Below, in pieces: positions 1 to 9,058 of a DNA stretch of 60,643 bases. This DNA is from Verrucomicrobiaceae bacterium. Lineage in GTDB: Bacteria; Verrucomicrobiota; Verrucomicrobiia; Chthoniobacterales; JAATET01. The notes under the pieces are model-generated. The model saw only the letters and a list, made by a program, of their open reading frames with translations. It had not been told where the DNA came from and searched no databases. The translations under genes and the position numbers were made by a program. Position 1 is the first letter of the stretch. Every line of letters begins with the position of its first letter. The stretch lies in NCBI GenBank assembly GCA_027488755.1, contig JAIYAZ010000093.1, positions 1 through 60,643 of the forward strand, written 5' to 3'.

Positions 1-2
1 TC

Positions 3-1346
3 AAAAACGGCAACGTCACCTACAGCGCGCTCACCGGCTCGACCGACGCCACCAACGTCCGCGTCGAGGGCGGCACCTTCACCATCGCCCCGACCTCGGC
101 GCGCTACCAGGTCGCCTCGGCCAACCAGACCTTCCAGCTCCTCGGCGGACTCGTCGACGTCTCGAAGGTCACTTCCTTCGGCCTGCGCATCGGCGGCACC
201 GGCAGCGCCACGCAGGTCGGCGCGCAGGCCGTCACCGCCACCCAGTCCGGCGGCGCGCTGCTCACCACGTTCTGCACCATCGGCGGCAACGACACCACGT
301 CCGCAAAGAGCCCCGCCTACACCCTCACAAACGGCACCTTCACCACCACCAGCACCGCCGGAAACTCCCTCCAGATCGGCGCCGACCCCGCCGGCAACGG
401 CACCGCCACCTTCGCCCTCGCCGGCGGCCGGCTCGTCGTCCCCGGCACGCTCAGCGGCGCGCAGGCCGGCGCGCGCCAGGTCTTCGCCTTCACCGGCGGC
501 ACCCTCGCCGCCGCCACCGTCAACGTCACCAACCTCCGCTCCTCCGCCGTCGACCCCGCCAACGGCACGCTCGCCCAATCCGGCGGCACGCTCGCCCCCG
601 GCGATCTCGGCGTGGCCGGCCGCACCGCCCTCACCGGCAACTACAGCCTCGGCGCCGGTGCCGCGCTCGCCATCGACCTCGGCGGCCCCACCCAGGCCAG
701 CGCCTTCCAGACCGGCCAATACGACCTCCTCACCGTCTCCGGCACCACCGCCCTCGCCGGCCCGCTCCGCATCAACCTCCTGCCCGGCTACACGCCCGCG
801 AACTCCGCAAACTTCACCGTCCTCACCGGCACCGGCGCGCTCTCCGGCGCCTTCGCCAACGTCACCTTCGGCCAGCGCCTCGCGACCCAGGGAGGGGAGG
901 GGACCTTCGTCGTCACCCAGGTCGGCAACACCGTCCGCCTCGGACAATTCCTCAACGCCCTCGACTCCTGGCGCCTCGCCAACCTCGGCTCCAGCGCGAA
1001 CGCCGGCCTCGCCGCCGACGGCGCGGACCCCGACGGCGACGGCGTCCCGAACCTCCTCGAATACGCCCTGGACACCATTCCCACCTCCGCCGCCTCCGTC
1101 GCGACCCCCGGCCTCCAGGTCTCGGGTCTCCGTCCGCAGCCCTTGCTTCTCCAGATCTCCTTCCTCCGCGCCCGCGCCGACCTTACTTACATCGTCGAGG
1201 CCACCTCCGATCTCGCCGCACCCGCCGCCTGGTCCACCATCGCCACCAATCCTGGCTCCCTTGGCCAGCCCGTCACGGTCACCGACTCCGCCGATCTCTC
1301 CCTCACTCCCCGCCGCTTCCTCCGCCTCAGCGTTACCGCCCCATGA
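3..1346 (+). CDS. Secreted beta-strand-repeat protein, C-terminal part (5' end outside window)
   Basis: These are the last 447 residues of a larger protein; the frame is open from base 3 and the start lies to the left. The first ~310 residues are Gly/Thr/Ala/Ser-rich short beta-strand repeats like autotransporter-associated (PATR-type) passenger repeats. They end in a block (about 615-945) nearly identical to one in the gene at 9058. From about 955 a C-terminal module follows: a WRLANLG motif, a calcium-loop-like DPDGDGVPNLLEYAL, a beta-rich stretch with YIVEATSDL, and the end RRFLRLSVTAP. The next three genes end in the same module. No catalytic domain lies in the visible part, and no outer-membrane barrel follows, so it is not a classical autotransporter. 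It could be an adhesin or scaffold, or could carry an enzyme domain upstream. The stop overlaps the next start (ATGA). Confidence 0.8.
   Translation, partial: KNGNVTYSALTGSTDATNVRVEGGTFTIAPTSARYQVASANQTFQLLGGLVDVSKVTSFGLRIGGTGSATQVGAQAVTATQSGGALLTTFCTIGGNDTTSAKSPAYTLTNGTFTTTSTAGNSLQIGADPAGNGTATFALAGGRLVVPGTLSGAQAGARQVFAFTGGTLAAATVNVTNLRSSAVDPANGTLAQSGGTLAPGDLGVAGRTALTGNYSLGAGAALAIDLGGPTQASAFQTGQYDLLTVSGTTALAGPLRINLLPGYTPANSANFTVLTGTGALSGAFANVTFGQRLATQGGEGTFVVTQVGNTVRLGQFLNALDSWRLANLGSSANAGLAADGADPDGDGVPNLLEYALDTIPTSAASVATPGLQVSGLRPQPLLLQISFLRARADLTYIVEATSDLAAPAAWSTIATNPGSLGQPVTVTDSADLSLTPRRFLRLSVTAP
615..945 (+). repeat. Duplicated beta-strand-repeat coding block, copy A
   Basis: It encodes GRTALTGNYSLGAGAALAID and onward to the start of the C-terminal module. 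It is nearly the same as 10535-10868, with a perfect 50-base match between 702-751 and 10621-10670. Confidence 0.8.
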
Positions 1347-4300
1347 AGCGCTGCATCCTGTTCCTTTTCCTCGGGTTGATTGTCCGTCTTCCGGCCCAGA
1401 CCACGCTCACCAAGGCCGACAACGCCACTGCCCTCGATCTCGCCGCCGCCTGGTCCCCCGCCCAGGCTCCCGCCGTTGCCGACACCCTGCTCTGGACGGG
1501 CACCTACGCCAGCGCCAGCGCCTCCAGTTCCATCGGCGCGGGTCTTTCCGTCAACCTGCTCCAGATCAGCTCGCCTTCCCGCGTCATGACTATCGCGACG
1601 GGCACCGGCGCCCTCCGGCTCGGCGCGGGCGTGGACATGGCCGCCTCCAGCCAGAGTTTTTCCGTCAACTCCCCGCTCATCCTCGGGGCGAACCAAACCT
1701 GGTCCATCAACTCCACCCGCACCCTCACCGTTGGCGGATCCGTCTCCGATGAAGGCGCCGCGCGAGTGCTCACCCTCGCCGGCAACGGCACCGTTTCATT
1801 CTCGGGCAATAACACCTTCTCCGGTGGCCTCTTCATCTCGCCGCCCTCCGGCGGCCTGCCCACCTACAAATTCGGCGGTAACAATCCCTCCTCCATCGCC
1901 CGCCTCACCGGCGGTGCGTTCCCTGCGCCTATCACCGCCAATGGCCGCCTCGATATCACCGCCCCCATCGCCTCTCTCGGCGTGATCTCCGGCAACAACT
2001 CGTCCGGCCTCGTCTGGAACAGCTCCACCACCTCGCAAAACCTCACCTTCGCCGTCGGTAGCAGCTTCTCGATGTTCCAGGTCGGCGCCGATAATTCGCG
2101 CGCCATCCTCCGCCAATTCGGCTCCGGCAACGTCTCCTTCTCCTTCTTCGGCTACAACACCGCCGCGCCCAGCTCCCAGCACACCTTCGACGGCGGCACC
2201 TGGCTCCTCGGCCAGATCGGCCAGAACAACACCGGCGCCCAGGCCAGCGGCACCTTCACGCTCACCAACGCCGCCAACGTCACCATCTCCGCGCAGGGCA
2301 CCTTCGCCCACGGCACCTGGCGCGTCATCAACGGCTCTCTCCGCTTCAACTCCGCCATCGCCGTCCAGCACGGCAGCGCCACCGGCACCAACACCTCCCT
2401 CGTTTTCCAGGTCGACAACTCCGGCGGCGGCCCCGGCCTCCTCACCGCCACCGGCGGTCTCACCCTCGCCGACGGCGGCTCCATGGTGAACGCCAACTCC
2501 CTCACCATCGGTGCCGGCGGCACCGTAACCCTCGCCGGCGGTATCACCCTCGGCAGCACCACCGCCCGCACCGCCGAGACCGACACCATTAATCTCCAAG
2601 GCGGCAAACTCTCCTTCAATGGCACCCTCTCCGCCGCCGGCGCCGCCACCGGCCAGACCCGCACCTTCAACTGGACCGGTGGCCAGCTCACCGCCGCCAC
2701 CATCACGCCGTCCGCCGGCTTCGCCCCCGCTGCCGCCGGCGGCGTCACTCCCACCGCGCTCGTCCAGACCGCCGGTATCCTCGCCCCGGGCGATGTCGGC
2801 GGCACCGGACGCACCACCATTAACGGTGCCTATTCCCTCGGCGCCAACGCCACCCTCGCCATCGACCTCGCCGGCCCTTCCGCCGCCACCGCCTTCCAGC
2901 AGACCGGCACCTCCGACCAGCTCGTCGTCAACAACGGCCCCGTCACCCTCGCCGGCAACCTCACCATATCCCTCGTCGGCGGCTACGTGCCGACCGCCAA
3001 CGCGTCCTTCACCATCCTCAACAACACCGGCACCGGCGCGGGCCTCTCCGGCGCATTCGCCAACGCCGCCTCCGGTTCGCGCATCCTCACCGCCGATGGC
3101 AAGGGCTCCTTCCTCCTCACCGTCACATCCGCCGGCGTCGGCCTCTCCGATTTCCTCTGGGTCGCGCCCGAGCCCGTCATCACCGGCCAGCCGCTCTCAC
3201 TCGCCGCCGCCACCGGCAAGACCGCGGTCTTCTCCGTCTCCGTCGCCGGCCGCGGACCCTTCACGTATCAATGGCGCAAGGACGGCGTAAACCTCTCCGG
3301 CGCGACCGCCGCCACCCTCATTCTTCCGAATCTCCAGGCCGCCTCGGCCGATTCCTACGACGTCGTCGTCACCAATTCCCTCGGCTCTGTCACCAGCTCC
3401 GCCGCCGCCCTCACCGTCGAGGGCGCCGTGCCCGGAGTGCTTCGCTTCGAGATGGACCAGACGCCCGTCTCCACCGCCGACGGCATCACCAACTCCGGCG
3501 GCACCGGCAACGGCACTCTCGTCGGCAGCCCGCTGCCCGCCGTCGTCACCGGGGCGCGCGCCTCCACCGGCTCCGCCTGGGATTTCTCCGCCAAAACCTC
3601 CTGGCTGCGCGTCCCCTCCACCACACCCTTCCTCCGCACGCTCGGCAACCGCCAGCTCTCCAACGGCATCACCTTCTCTTTCTGGATAAACCTTGCCTAC
3701 GCCATCAACAGCGGCATGGATTCCGCCCGGCTCTTCCAGTTCAACAACGGCTCCGAGACCTACTCCGGCTACGTCAATGCCCCCTTCTTCACGCTCGGCC
3801 TGCCCGGCGAGCGACAGACCCTCACCTGGGCCGGGCTCGATGGCAATTGGGTCCACTACGTCGTCGTCTACGATTTTGAAAAGGCCACCAACAACGTCCT
3901 TCTCTACGGCAACAACGTCCTCCGCACCACCTACACCGTCGCCCCGCCCGCCCTCCGCTCCACCAACCCCGGCGACTTCGTCCTCGGGGCCATGGGACCC
4001 CAGGGCTACCTCTGGCCCGGCAAGATCGACCAGTTCCAGGTCTTCAACCGCGCCCTCGTCGCCGGCGAGGTGAACCAGCTCTGGACCGCCGGCGCCATCT
4101 CCAATCGTTCCCCAAGCGTGAGCGTCGGCGCCGGTCGCGACGTTCTGACCTGGCCCGCCAACAGCGTCACCGTCACCGCCTACGCGACCGACGACGCCCT
4201 GCCCACCGCCTCCCGCAACCTCACCCGCTCCTGGTCCAAGGTCAGTGGCCCCGGCACCGCCACCTTTGCGGGCAGCTCGCCCACCACCTCGCCGTCCGCG

Positions 4301-7300
4301 TTCTCCGACTCCACCACCGTCACCTTTTCCGCCGCCGGCACCTACGTGCTCCGCTGCACCGTAAGCGACGGTTCGCTCTCCAACTTCGGTGAGGTCACCG
4401 TCCAGGTCCTCGTCAACTCCGCCCCCGTCGTCACCGCGCGGGCCGACCGCACCACCGTCTCCTCCGCCGCGCCCGCCCGCGTCAACCTCACCGGCTACAC
4501 CCGCGACGACGGCCTGCCCGTCTCCCCCGGCATGGTCGTCGCCACCTGGTCGCAGGTCTCCGGCCCCGCCACCGTCACTTTCGATCGCACCGACCTGCTC
4601 TCCACCGCGGTCACGCTCCCCGCCGTCCCCGGCGATTACGTCATCCGCCTCGCCGGCACCGACAGCGCGCTCACCAGCAACGCGGACCTGACGCTCACCG
4701 TCACCGAGAATTTCCCGCCCACCGTCGCCATCCAGACTTCCTCCCAGACACTCGCCTGGCCAAACACCACCGCCACCCTCACCGGCATCGTCACCGACGA
4801 CGGCGTGCCCGGCTCACCTTCCGGCCAGTGGACCCAGATCAGCGGCCCCGCCACCGTAGCTTTCGCGAACGGCAACGCCCTCTCGACTACCGCTACGTTC
4901 CCTGCCAGCGGCCAATACGTCCTCCGCTTCACCGGCTCCGACGGGCAGAAAACCGCCTCTACCGACGCCTACTTCACCGTCTGGTCTCCCGGCGCTCCCT
5001 TCGTGAATCCCGGCAGCAGCCGCGCCGCCTGGCTGCCAAACGCCACCCTCCAGCTCAACGGCACATTCTCGGGCCACACCACCGCCTCGCCCGGCGTCGC
5101 CTGGTCCGTCCTGCAAACTCCGCCCGGCGTCGCCGCCAATACCGTCGCCTTCGCCTCGCCCAACAGCCTCCAGACCAACGTCAGCTTCACCTCCCCCGGC
5201 ACCTACGTGCTCGGCCTCACCGTCACCGACGGTGCCGTGTCCAACACCGGCCGGCTCGTCGTGCAGGTTTACGACAGCACCGTCTCCACCGCCGCGTTCC
5301 GCAACCGCACCGTCCCCGGCGGCAACTTCGGTTACACCCGCTCCCAGCTCGACGCCTTCACCGGCGACCTCGCCCTCGAGTTCGACCTTGCCGGGATCGA
5401 CTGGAATGTCGTCAAACCGCCGCCGCCCCCTGGCGTCCACCCCCGCCTCCTCGTCAACGCCGAGGACCTCCCCGAGCTCCGCGCCCGGCACGGCATCGGC
5501 CAACCCGCCACCACCACCGTCGGCCCCGTCCTCCTCCAAACCATCCGTGCCCGCTGCCTCGCCGAACTCACCGCGCCCGGCGCCACCTGGAACGCCGTCT
5601 TCAACCAGCTTCTCAACGGCGACACCACCCTCTATGCCGCCATGGACGGCGACGAGACCACCTACTTCTTCGGCATCCTCGCCTACGAGGCCTGGCGCTG
5701 CCTGCTTGAGAACGACACCGCCGCCGGCGCACGTGTCGGTGCCGCCATCGCCACCGCCTGCTCCCTCGACCTCGCCCGCATGCAGGCTTCGCCGACCGGC
5801 TACTGGGCCGCCATGGAGGGTCACCCCGGCACCTACTTCGACAACTTCACCAACGCCGTCCACTTCCACTTCACCGCCTACGCCTACGACTACGCCCATG
5901 CCTTCATGAGCGAGACGCAGCGATCCGTCGTCCGCCAGACGCTTTCCTTCGCTACCACCAACCAGACCATGGTCGGCCTCGACACCGTGCCCACCTGGTT
6001 CGCGAACTGTTCCAACCACATCTTCAACTCCGCCCTCTACATGCTCGCCAGCGTCCTCGCGATCGAGGGTGAGCCCGGCTATCCCGAGGACGTCCTGCCG
6101 CGCCTCGCCGCCGCCCACGACCGCCTCTACTCCATCGGCTTCGGCCCCGACGGCGCCATGTGGGAGGGCATGGGCAAGGGCCAGATGAACGCCGAAGCCC
6201 TCATCATGCTCGGCAAACGCGGCTACCTCGCCCCGCTCAGCACCGCCGCCCGTTACTGCATCCAGCGCCAATACCTCCACTCACTCGAAACCACCGGCTA
6301 CGGCTTCACCTGGGACGAATACAATCCCGCCAACGGCGGCCGCAACAACTTCGCCGCCGCCCGCTACGCCGACGTCCCCGTCCTCAAGGCCCTCTACCCG
6401 CAGGACCCGCTCATCGACTTCGTCCTGCGCAACGAATACGGCCGCCCCGACTACCTCGCCAGCTCCCGCCTCACCACCATCTCCGGCTCGTTCATCTACT
6501 CCCGCGCCGACCAGCTCGTCCGCAGCGCCCTCCTCCGCGACTTCCGCACCGACCTCTCGTGGGATCAGGCCGTCGCGCAGCAGGTCGAGCCCTTCGCGTC
6601 GCTCTCCCAGCTCTTCAACTCCCGCGGCCTCGTCACCGCCCGCAGTTCCTGGCGCGCCGACGGCCTGCGCCTCATGTTCCTGCCCCGCGCCAACAATGGC
6701 GGCCACGCCCTCGCCGACCGCAACGCCGTCGCCCTCAGCGCCCTCGGTCGTGTCTGGCTCCCCGTCGCCGGCGTCAGCCCCGTCAGCGCCGGCGATACCT
6801 CCCTCGCCGCCTCCGTCCCGCGCATCGATAATGTCGGGCCCACCACCGTCCCCGTCCGCATGCTCGAGTTCCGCGACACGCCCGACTTCTTCGTCGCGGC
6901 ATCGGATGCGAAGGACGCCTACAGCTACTCCGAGGCCGACCTTGTCACCGAAGCTGGCGCCATCTCCAACTTCATCACCCCCAACTCCCGTCTCATCACC
7001 CCGCGCCCCGTCGGCTGGGCCGATGTGCCCTTCTCCCTCGCCAATGACTGGCAGACCTCCGCCTACCCCTCCCGGCGCGATAATTTCCTCGTCCCGAACA
7101 CACCCGTTCAACGCGCCTTCCGCACCATCGCCCTCGTGCGCGGTGAACGCCCCTACGCCCTCGTCGCCGACGATATCCAGAAGGACGCCACCGCGCGCAC
7201 CTACACCTCGCGCCTCATGCTCGACGCCGACCTCACCAGCCTCACGGTGAACGGTAACGACGCCATCCTCACCGCGCCCGGTTCCACCACCAGCCTGCTC

Positions 7301-9058
7301 GTGCGGGTCGTCAATGCCTCCGGCGCGCCCACCTTCGCCCGCGTCTCTCCCTTCTCGCTCAACGCCCTCGACATCACCGTCACCGCCGTTTCGCCCGACT
7401 TCAAAGTCCTCCTCTATCCCTACCAGAACGGCGCCGCACTCCCGACCACGACTTGGAGCGGCAATGTCCTCACCGTCACCAGCGGCACGCAGGTTGACCG
7501 CATCCGTTTCGCCGCGAACGCCGACGGGCGCACCCGCCTCGCGCACACCCGCCCCACCGACCTCACCCCGCCCGTCCTCTCCGGCGTCACGGATGTCACC
7601 GTCACCCCCGATACCGCGAACCCCGTTCTCACCTTCCCCATCACCGCCACCGACAACGTGGACGGCCCCGTCCCCGTCACCCTTACCCGCGCGTCGGACG
7701 GCCTCGTCTTCGATCCCGCCGCCGGCGCCGCCTTCCCCGCCGGCACCACCACCACCGTCACTGCCGCCGCCACCGACTCCAGCCTCAACTCGGCAAACGC
7801 CACCTTCACCGTCACCGTCCAACCCTACACCACGCCCGCGCCCTCCGCGCCCTGGACGCTCGGTCAGGTCGGCGCCGGGACCGGCGGCTCCGCCTCCCAC
7901 GACGCCATTGCCCGCGTCATGAGGATCACCGGCTTCGGCGGCGACATCTGGAGCGGCACCAGCGAAAACTTCACCTACGTATCCCGCCCCTGGACCGGTG
8001 ACGGGGTCTTCACCGCCCGCGTCGCCTCGTTCACCGGTGGCACCGACAGCGCCGCCAAGGCCGGTATCATGTTCCGTGAAACCCCCGCCGCCGGCGCGAA
8101 AAGTAGCGTCTTTTATATGACCCGCGCGGGTGCCGCCACCTTCCAGAACAAGACCGTCACCAACGGCTCCTCCACCAACACGAACTTCTTCAGTTCCGCG
8201 ACCTCCGGCCGCGGCGTCCCCGAGTGGATCCGCCTCGTGCGTAACGGCGACATCTTCTCCGGCTACTTCTCCGACGACGGCATCACCTGGACCCAGCAGG
8301 GCAACTCCACGGTCGTTTCCATGGCTGGCAACGCCATTACCGTCGGCCTCGCCGTCGGCCCCCGCACCACCAGCCAGAACACCACCGTCGCCTTCGACAA
8401 CATCAGCTTCCTCGCCCGCCCCGCCGTGCCGACCGGCCTCGCTGCGTCCGCCAATGGCACCACCGTTGATCTGGCCTGGAGCGCCGTTCCCGACGCCGCC
8501 ACCTACGCCGTGAAACGCTCCACCGTGCCCGGCGGCCCCTACACGACCATCGCCGCGTCCGTCACCGCCACCAATTTCACCGACGTCTCCGCCCCGACCG
8601 GCGCGGCGGTATTCTACGTCATCACCGCCTCCAACCTTGTCGGCGAGGGGCCCGCCTCCGCCGAAGTTTCCGCCACCCCGCGCACGCCGCTCCAATCCTG
8701 GCGCTGGGCGAACTTTGGCGTCACCGCTAACACCGGCAACGCTACTGACTCCTTCGACCCCGACGGCGACGGCGCGCCCAACTTCCTCGAATACGCCTTC
8801 GGCACGACGCCCACCTCGGCCGCCTCCGTTCCGAATCTTCAAACCAAGGTCTCCGGCAATCGGCTCCAACTTACCTTCACCCGCGCCCGCTCCGATCTCA
8901 GCTACCGGGTTGATGTCTCATCCGATCTGTCCACCTGGAACGCACTTGCCACCAATCCCGGTGCCGTCGGCCAGTCCATCACCGTCACCGACACCGTCGA
9001 CTTCCCCGCCGCGACTCCGCCCCGCCGCTTCCTTCGCCTCCGCGTAACCAACCCGTGA
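1343..9058 (+). CDS. Giant secreted multidomain protein: beta-strand repeats, Ig, LamG, PKD-like repeats, heparinase II/III-like domain, C-terminal module
   Basis: A 2571-residue protein starting at an ATG that overlaps the previous stop; residues 1-19 are a signal peptide (MKRCILFLFLGLIVRLPAQ). Order of domains by eye: PATR-type repeats ~20-600; Ig-like ~607-693 (TYQWRKDG); LamG/concanavalin-like ~695-921; four PKD-like repeats ~922-1312; helical-toroid lyase domain from ~1360 (PPPPPGVHPRLLVNAEDLPELRAR) with WEGMGK (E1608); heparinase II/III-like beta-sandwich ~1763-2075 with GGHALAD (H1788); HYR-like ~2076-2159; DUF1349/LamG-like ~2167-2360 (GGDIWSGTSE); FN3 ~2361-2450; C-terminal module to residue 2571 with DPDGDGAPNFLEYAF and RRFLRLRVTNP. 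It probably cleaves uronate-containing polysaccharide outside the cell. The second His of the usual HxH motif is absent, so activity is uncertain. Confidence 0.85.
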   Translation: MKRCILFLFLGLIVRLPAQTTLTKADNATALDLAAAWSPAQAPAVADTLLWTGTYASASASSSIGAGLSVNLLQISSPSRVMTIATGTGALRLGAGVDMAASSQSFSVNSPLILGANQTWSINSTRTLTVGGSVSDEGAARVLTLAGNGTVSFSGNNTFSGGLFISPPSGGLPTYKFGGNNPSSIARLTGGAFPAPITANGRLDITAPIASLGVISGNNSSGLVWNSSTTSQNLTFAVGSSFSMFQVGADNSRAILRQFGSGNVSFSFFGYNTAAPSSQHTFDGGTWLLGQIGQNNTGAQASGTFTLTNAANVTISAQGTFAHGTWRVINGSLRFNSAIAVQHGSATGTNTSLVFQVDNSGGGPGLLTATGGLTLADGGSMVNANSLTIGAGGTVTLAGGITLGSTTARTAETDTINLQGGKLSFNGTLSAAGAATGQTRTFNWTGGQLTAATITPSAGFAPAAAGGVTPTALVQTAGILAPGDVGGTGRTTINGAYSLGANATLAIDLAGPSAATAFQQTGTSDQLVVNNGPVTLAGNLTISLVGGYVPTANASFTILNNTGTGAGLSGAFANAASGSRILTADGKGSFLLTVTSAGVGLSDFLWVAPEPVITGQPLSLAAATGKTAVFSVSVAGRGPFTYQWRKDGVNLSGATAATLILPNLQAASADSYDVVVTNSLGSVTSSAAALTVEGAVPGVLRFEMDQTPVSTADGITNSGGTGNGTLVGSPLPAVVTGARASTGSAWDFSAKTSWLRVPSTTPFLRTLGNRQLSNGITFSFWINLAYAINSGMDSARLFQFNNGSETYSGYVNAPFFTLGLPGERQTLTWAGLDGNWVHYVVVYDFEKATNNVLLYGNNVLRTTYTVAPPALRSTNPGDFVLGAMGPQGYLWPGKIDQFQVFNRALVAGEVNQLWTAGAISNRSPSVSVGAGRDVLTWPANSVTVTAYATDDALPTASRNLTRSWSKVSGPGTATFAGSSPTTSPSAFSDSTTVTFSAAGTYVLRCTVSDGSLSNFGEVTVQVLVNSAPVVTARADRTTVSSAAPARVNLTGYTRDDGLPVSPGMVVATWSQVSGPATVTFDRTDLLSTAVTLPAVPGDYVIRLAGTDSALTSNADLTLTVTENFPPTVAIQTSSQTLAWPNTTATLTGIVTDDGVPGSPSGQWTQISGPATVAFANGNALSTTATFPASGQYVLRFTGSDGQKTASTDAYFTVWSPGAPFVNPGSSRAAWLPNATLQLNGTFSGHTTASPGVAWSVLQTPPGVAANTVAFASPNSLQTNVSFTSPGTYVLGLTVTDGAVSNTGRLVVQVYDSTVSTAAFRNRTVPGGNFGYTRSQLDAFTGDLALEFDLAGIDWNVVKPPPPPGVHPRLLVNAEDLPELRARHGIGQPATTTVGPVLLQTIRARCLAELTAPGATWNAVFNQLLNGDTTLYAAMDGDETTYFFGILAYEAWRCLLENDTAAGARVGAAIATACSLDLARMQASPTGYWAAMEGHPGTYFDNFTNAVHFHFTAYAYDYAHAFMSETQRSVVRQTLSFATTNQTMVGLDTVPTWFANCSNHIFNSALYMLASVLAIEGEPGYPEDVLPRLAAAHDRLYSIGFGPDGAMWEGMGKGQMNAEALIMLGKRGYLAPLSTAARYCIQRQYLHSLETTGYGFTWDEYNPANGGRNNFAAARYADVPVLKALYPQDPLIDFVLRNEYGRPDYLASSRLTTISGSFIYSRADQLVRSALLRDFRTDLSWDQAVAQQVEPFASLSQLFNSRGLVTARSSWRADGLRLMFLPRANNGGHALADRNAVALSALGRVWLPVAGVSPVSAGDTSLAASVPRIDNVGPTTVPVRMLEFRDTPDFFVAASDAKDAYSYSEADLVTEAGAISNFITPNSRLITPRPVGWADVPFSLANDWQTSAYPSRRDNFLVPNTPVQRAFRTIALVRGERPYALVADDIQKDATARTYTSRLMLDADLTSLTVNGNDAILTAPGSTTSLLVRVVNASGAPTFARVSPFSLNALDITVTAVSPDFKVLLYPYQNGAALPTTTWSGNVLTVTSGTQVDRIRFAANADGRTRLAHTRPTDLTPPVLSGVTDVTVTPDTANPVLTFPITATDNVDGPVPVTLTRASDGLVFDPAAGAAFPAGTTTTVTAAATDSSLNSANATFTVTVQPYTTPAPSAPWTLGQVGAGTGGSASHDAIARVMRITGFGGDIWSGTSENFTYVSRPWTGDGVFTARVASFTGGTDSAAKAGIMFRETPAAGAKSSVFYMTRAGAATFQNKTVTNGSSTNTNFFSSATSGRGVPEWIRLVRNGDIFSGYFSDDGITWTQQGNSTVVSMAGNAITVGLAVGPRTTSQNTTVAFDNISFLARPAVPTGLAASANGTTVDLAWSAVPDAATYAVKRSTVPGGPYTTIAASVTATNFTDVSAPTGAAVFYVITASNLVGEGPASAEVSATPRTPLQSWRWANFGVTANTGNATDSFDPDGDGAPNFLEYAFGTTPTSAASVPNLQTKVSGNRLQLTFTRARSDLSYRVDVSSDLSTWNALATNPGAVGQSITVTDTVDFPAATPPRRFLRLRVTNP
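7847..9055 (+). repeat. 1.2 kb 3' module (DUF1349-like, FN3, C-terminal), copy 1
   Basis: It encodes APWTLGQVGAG through RRFLRLRVTNP. It matches 14492-15690 and 18922-20135 in order and length, and its final ~390 bases match 955-1343. Confidence 0.8.

Noticed and set aside
612-1346. Treating the first gene as starting at an internal codon near 612
   Set aside because: The frame is open back to base 3 with continuous beta-strand repeats, so this is the tail of a gene cut by the window edge.
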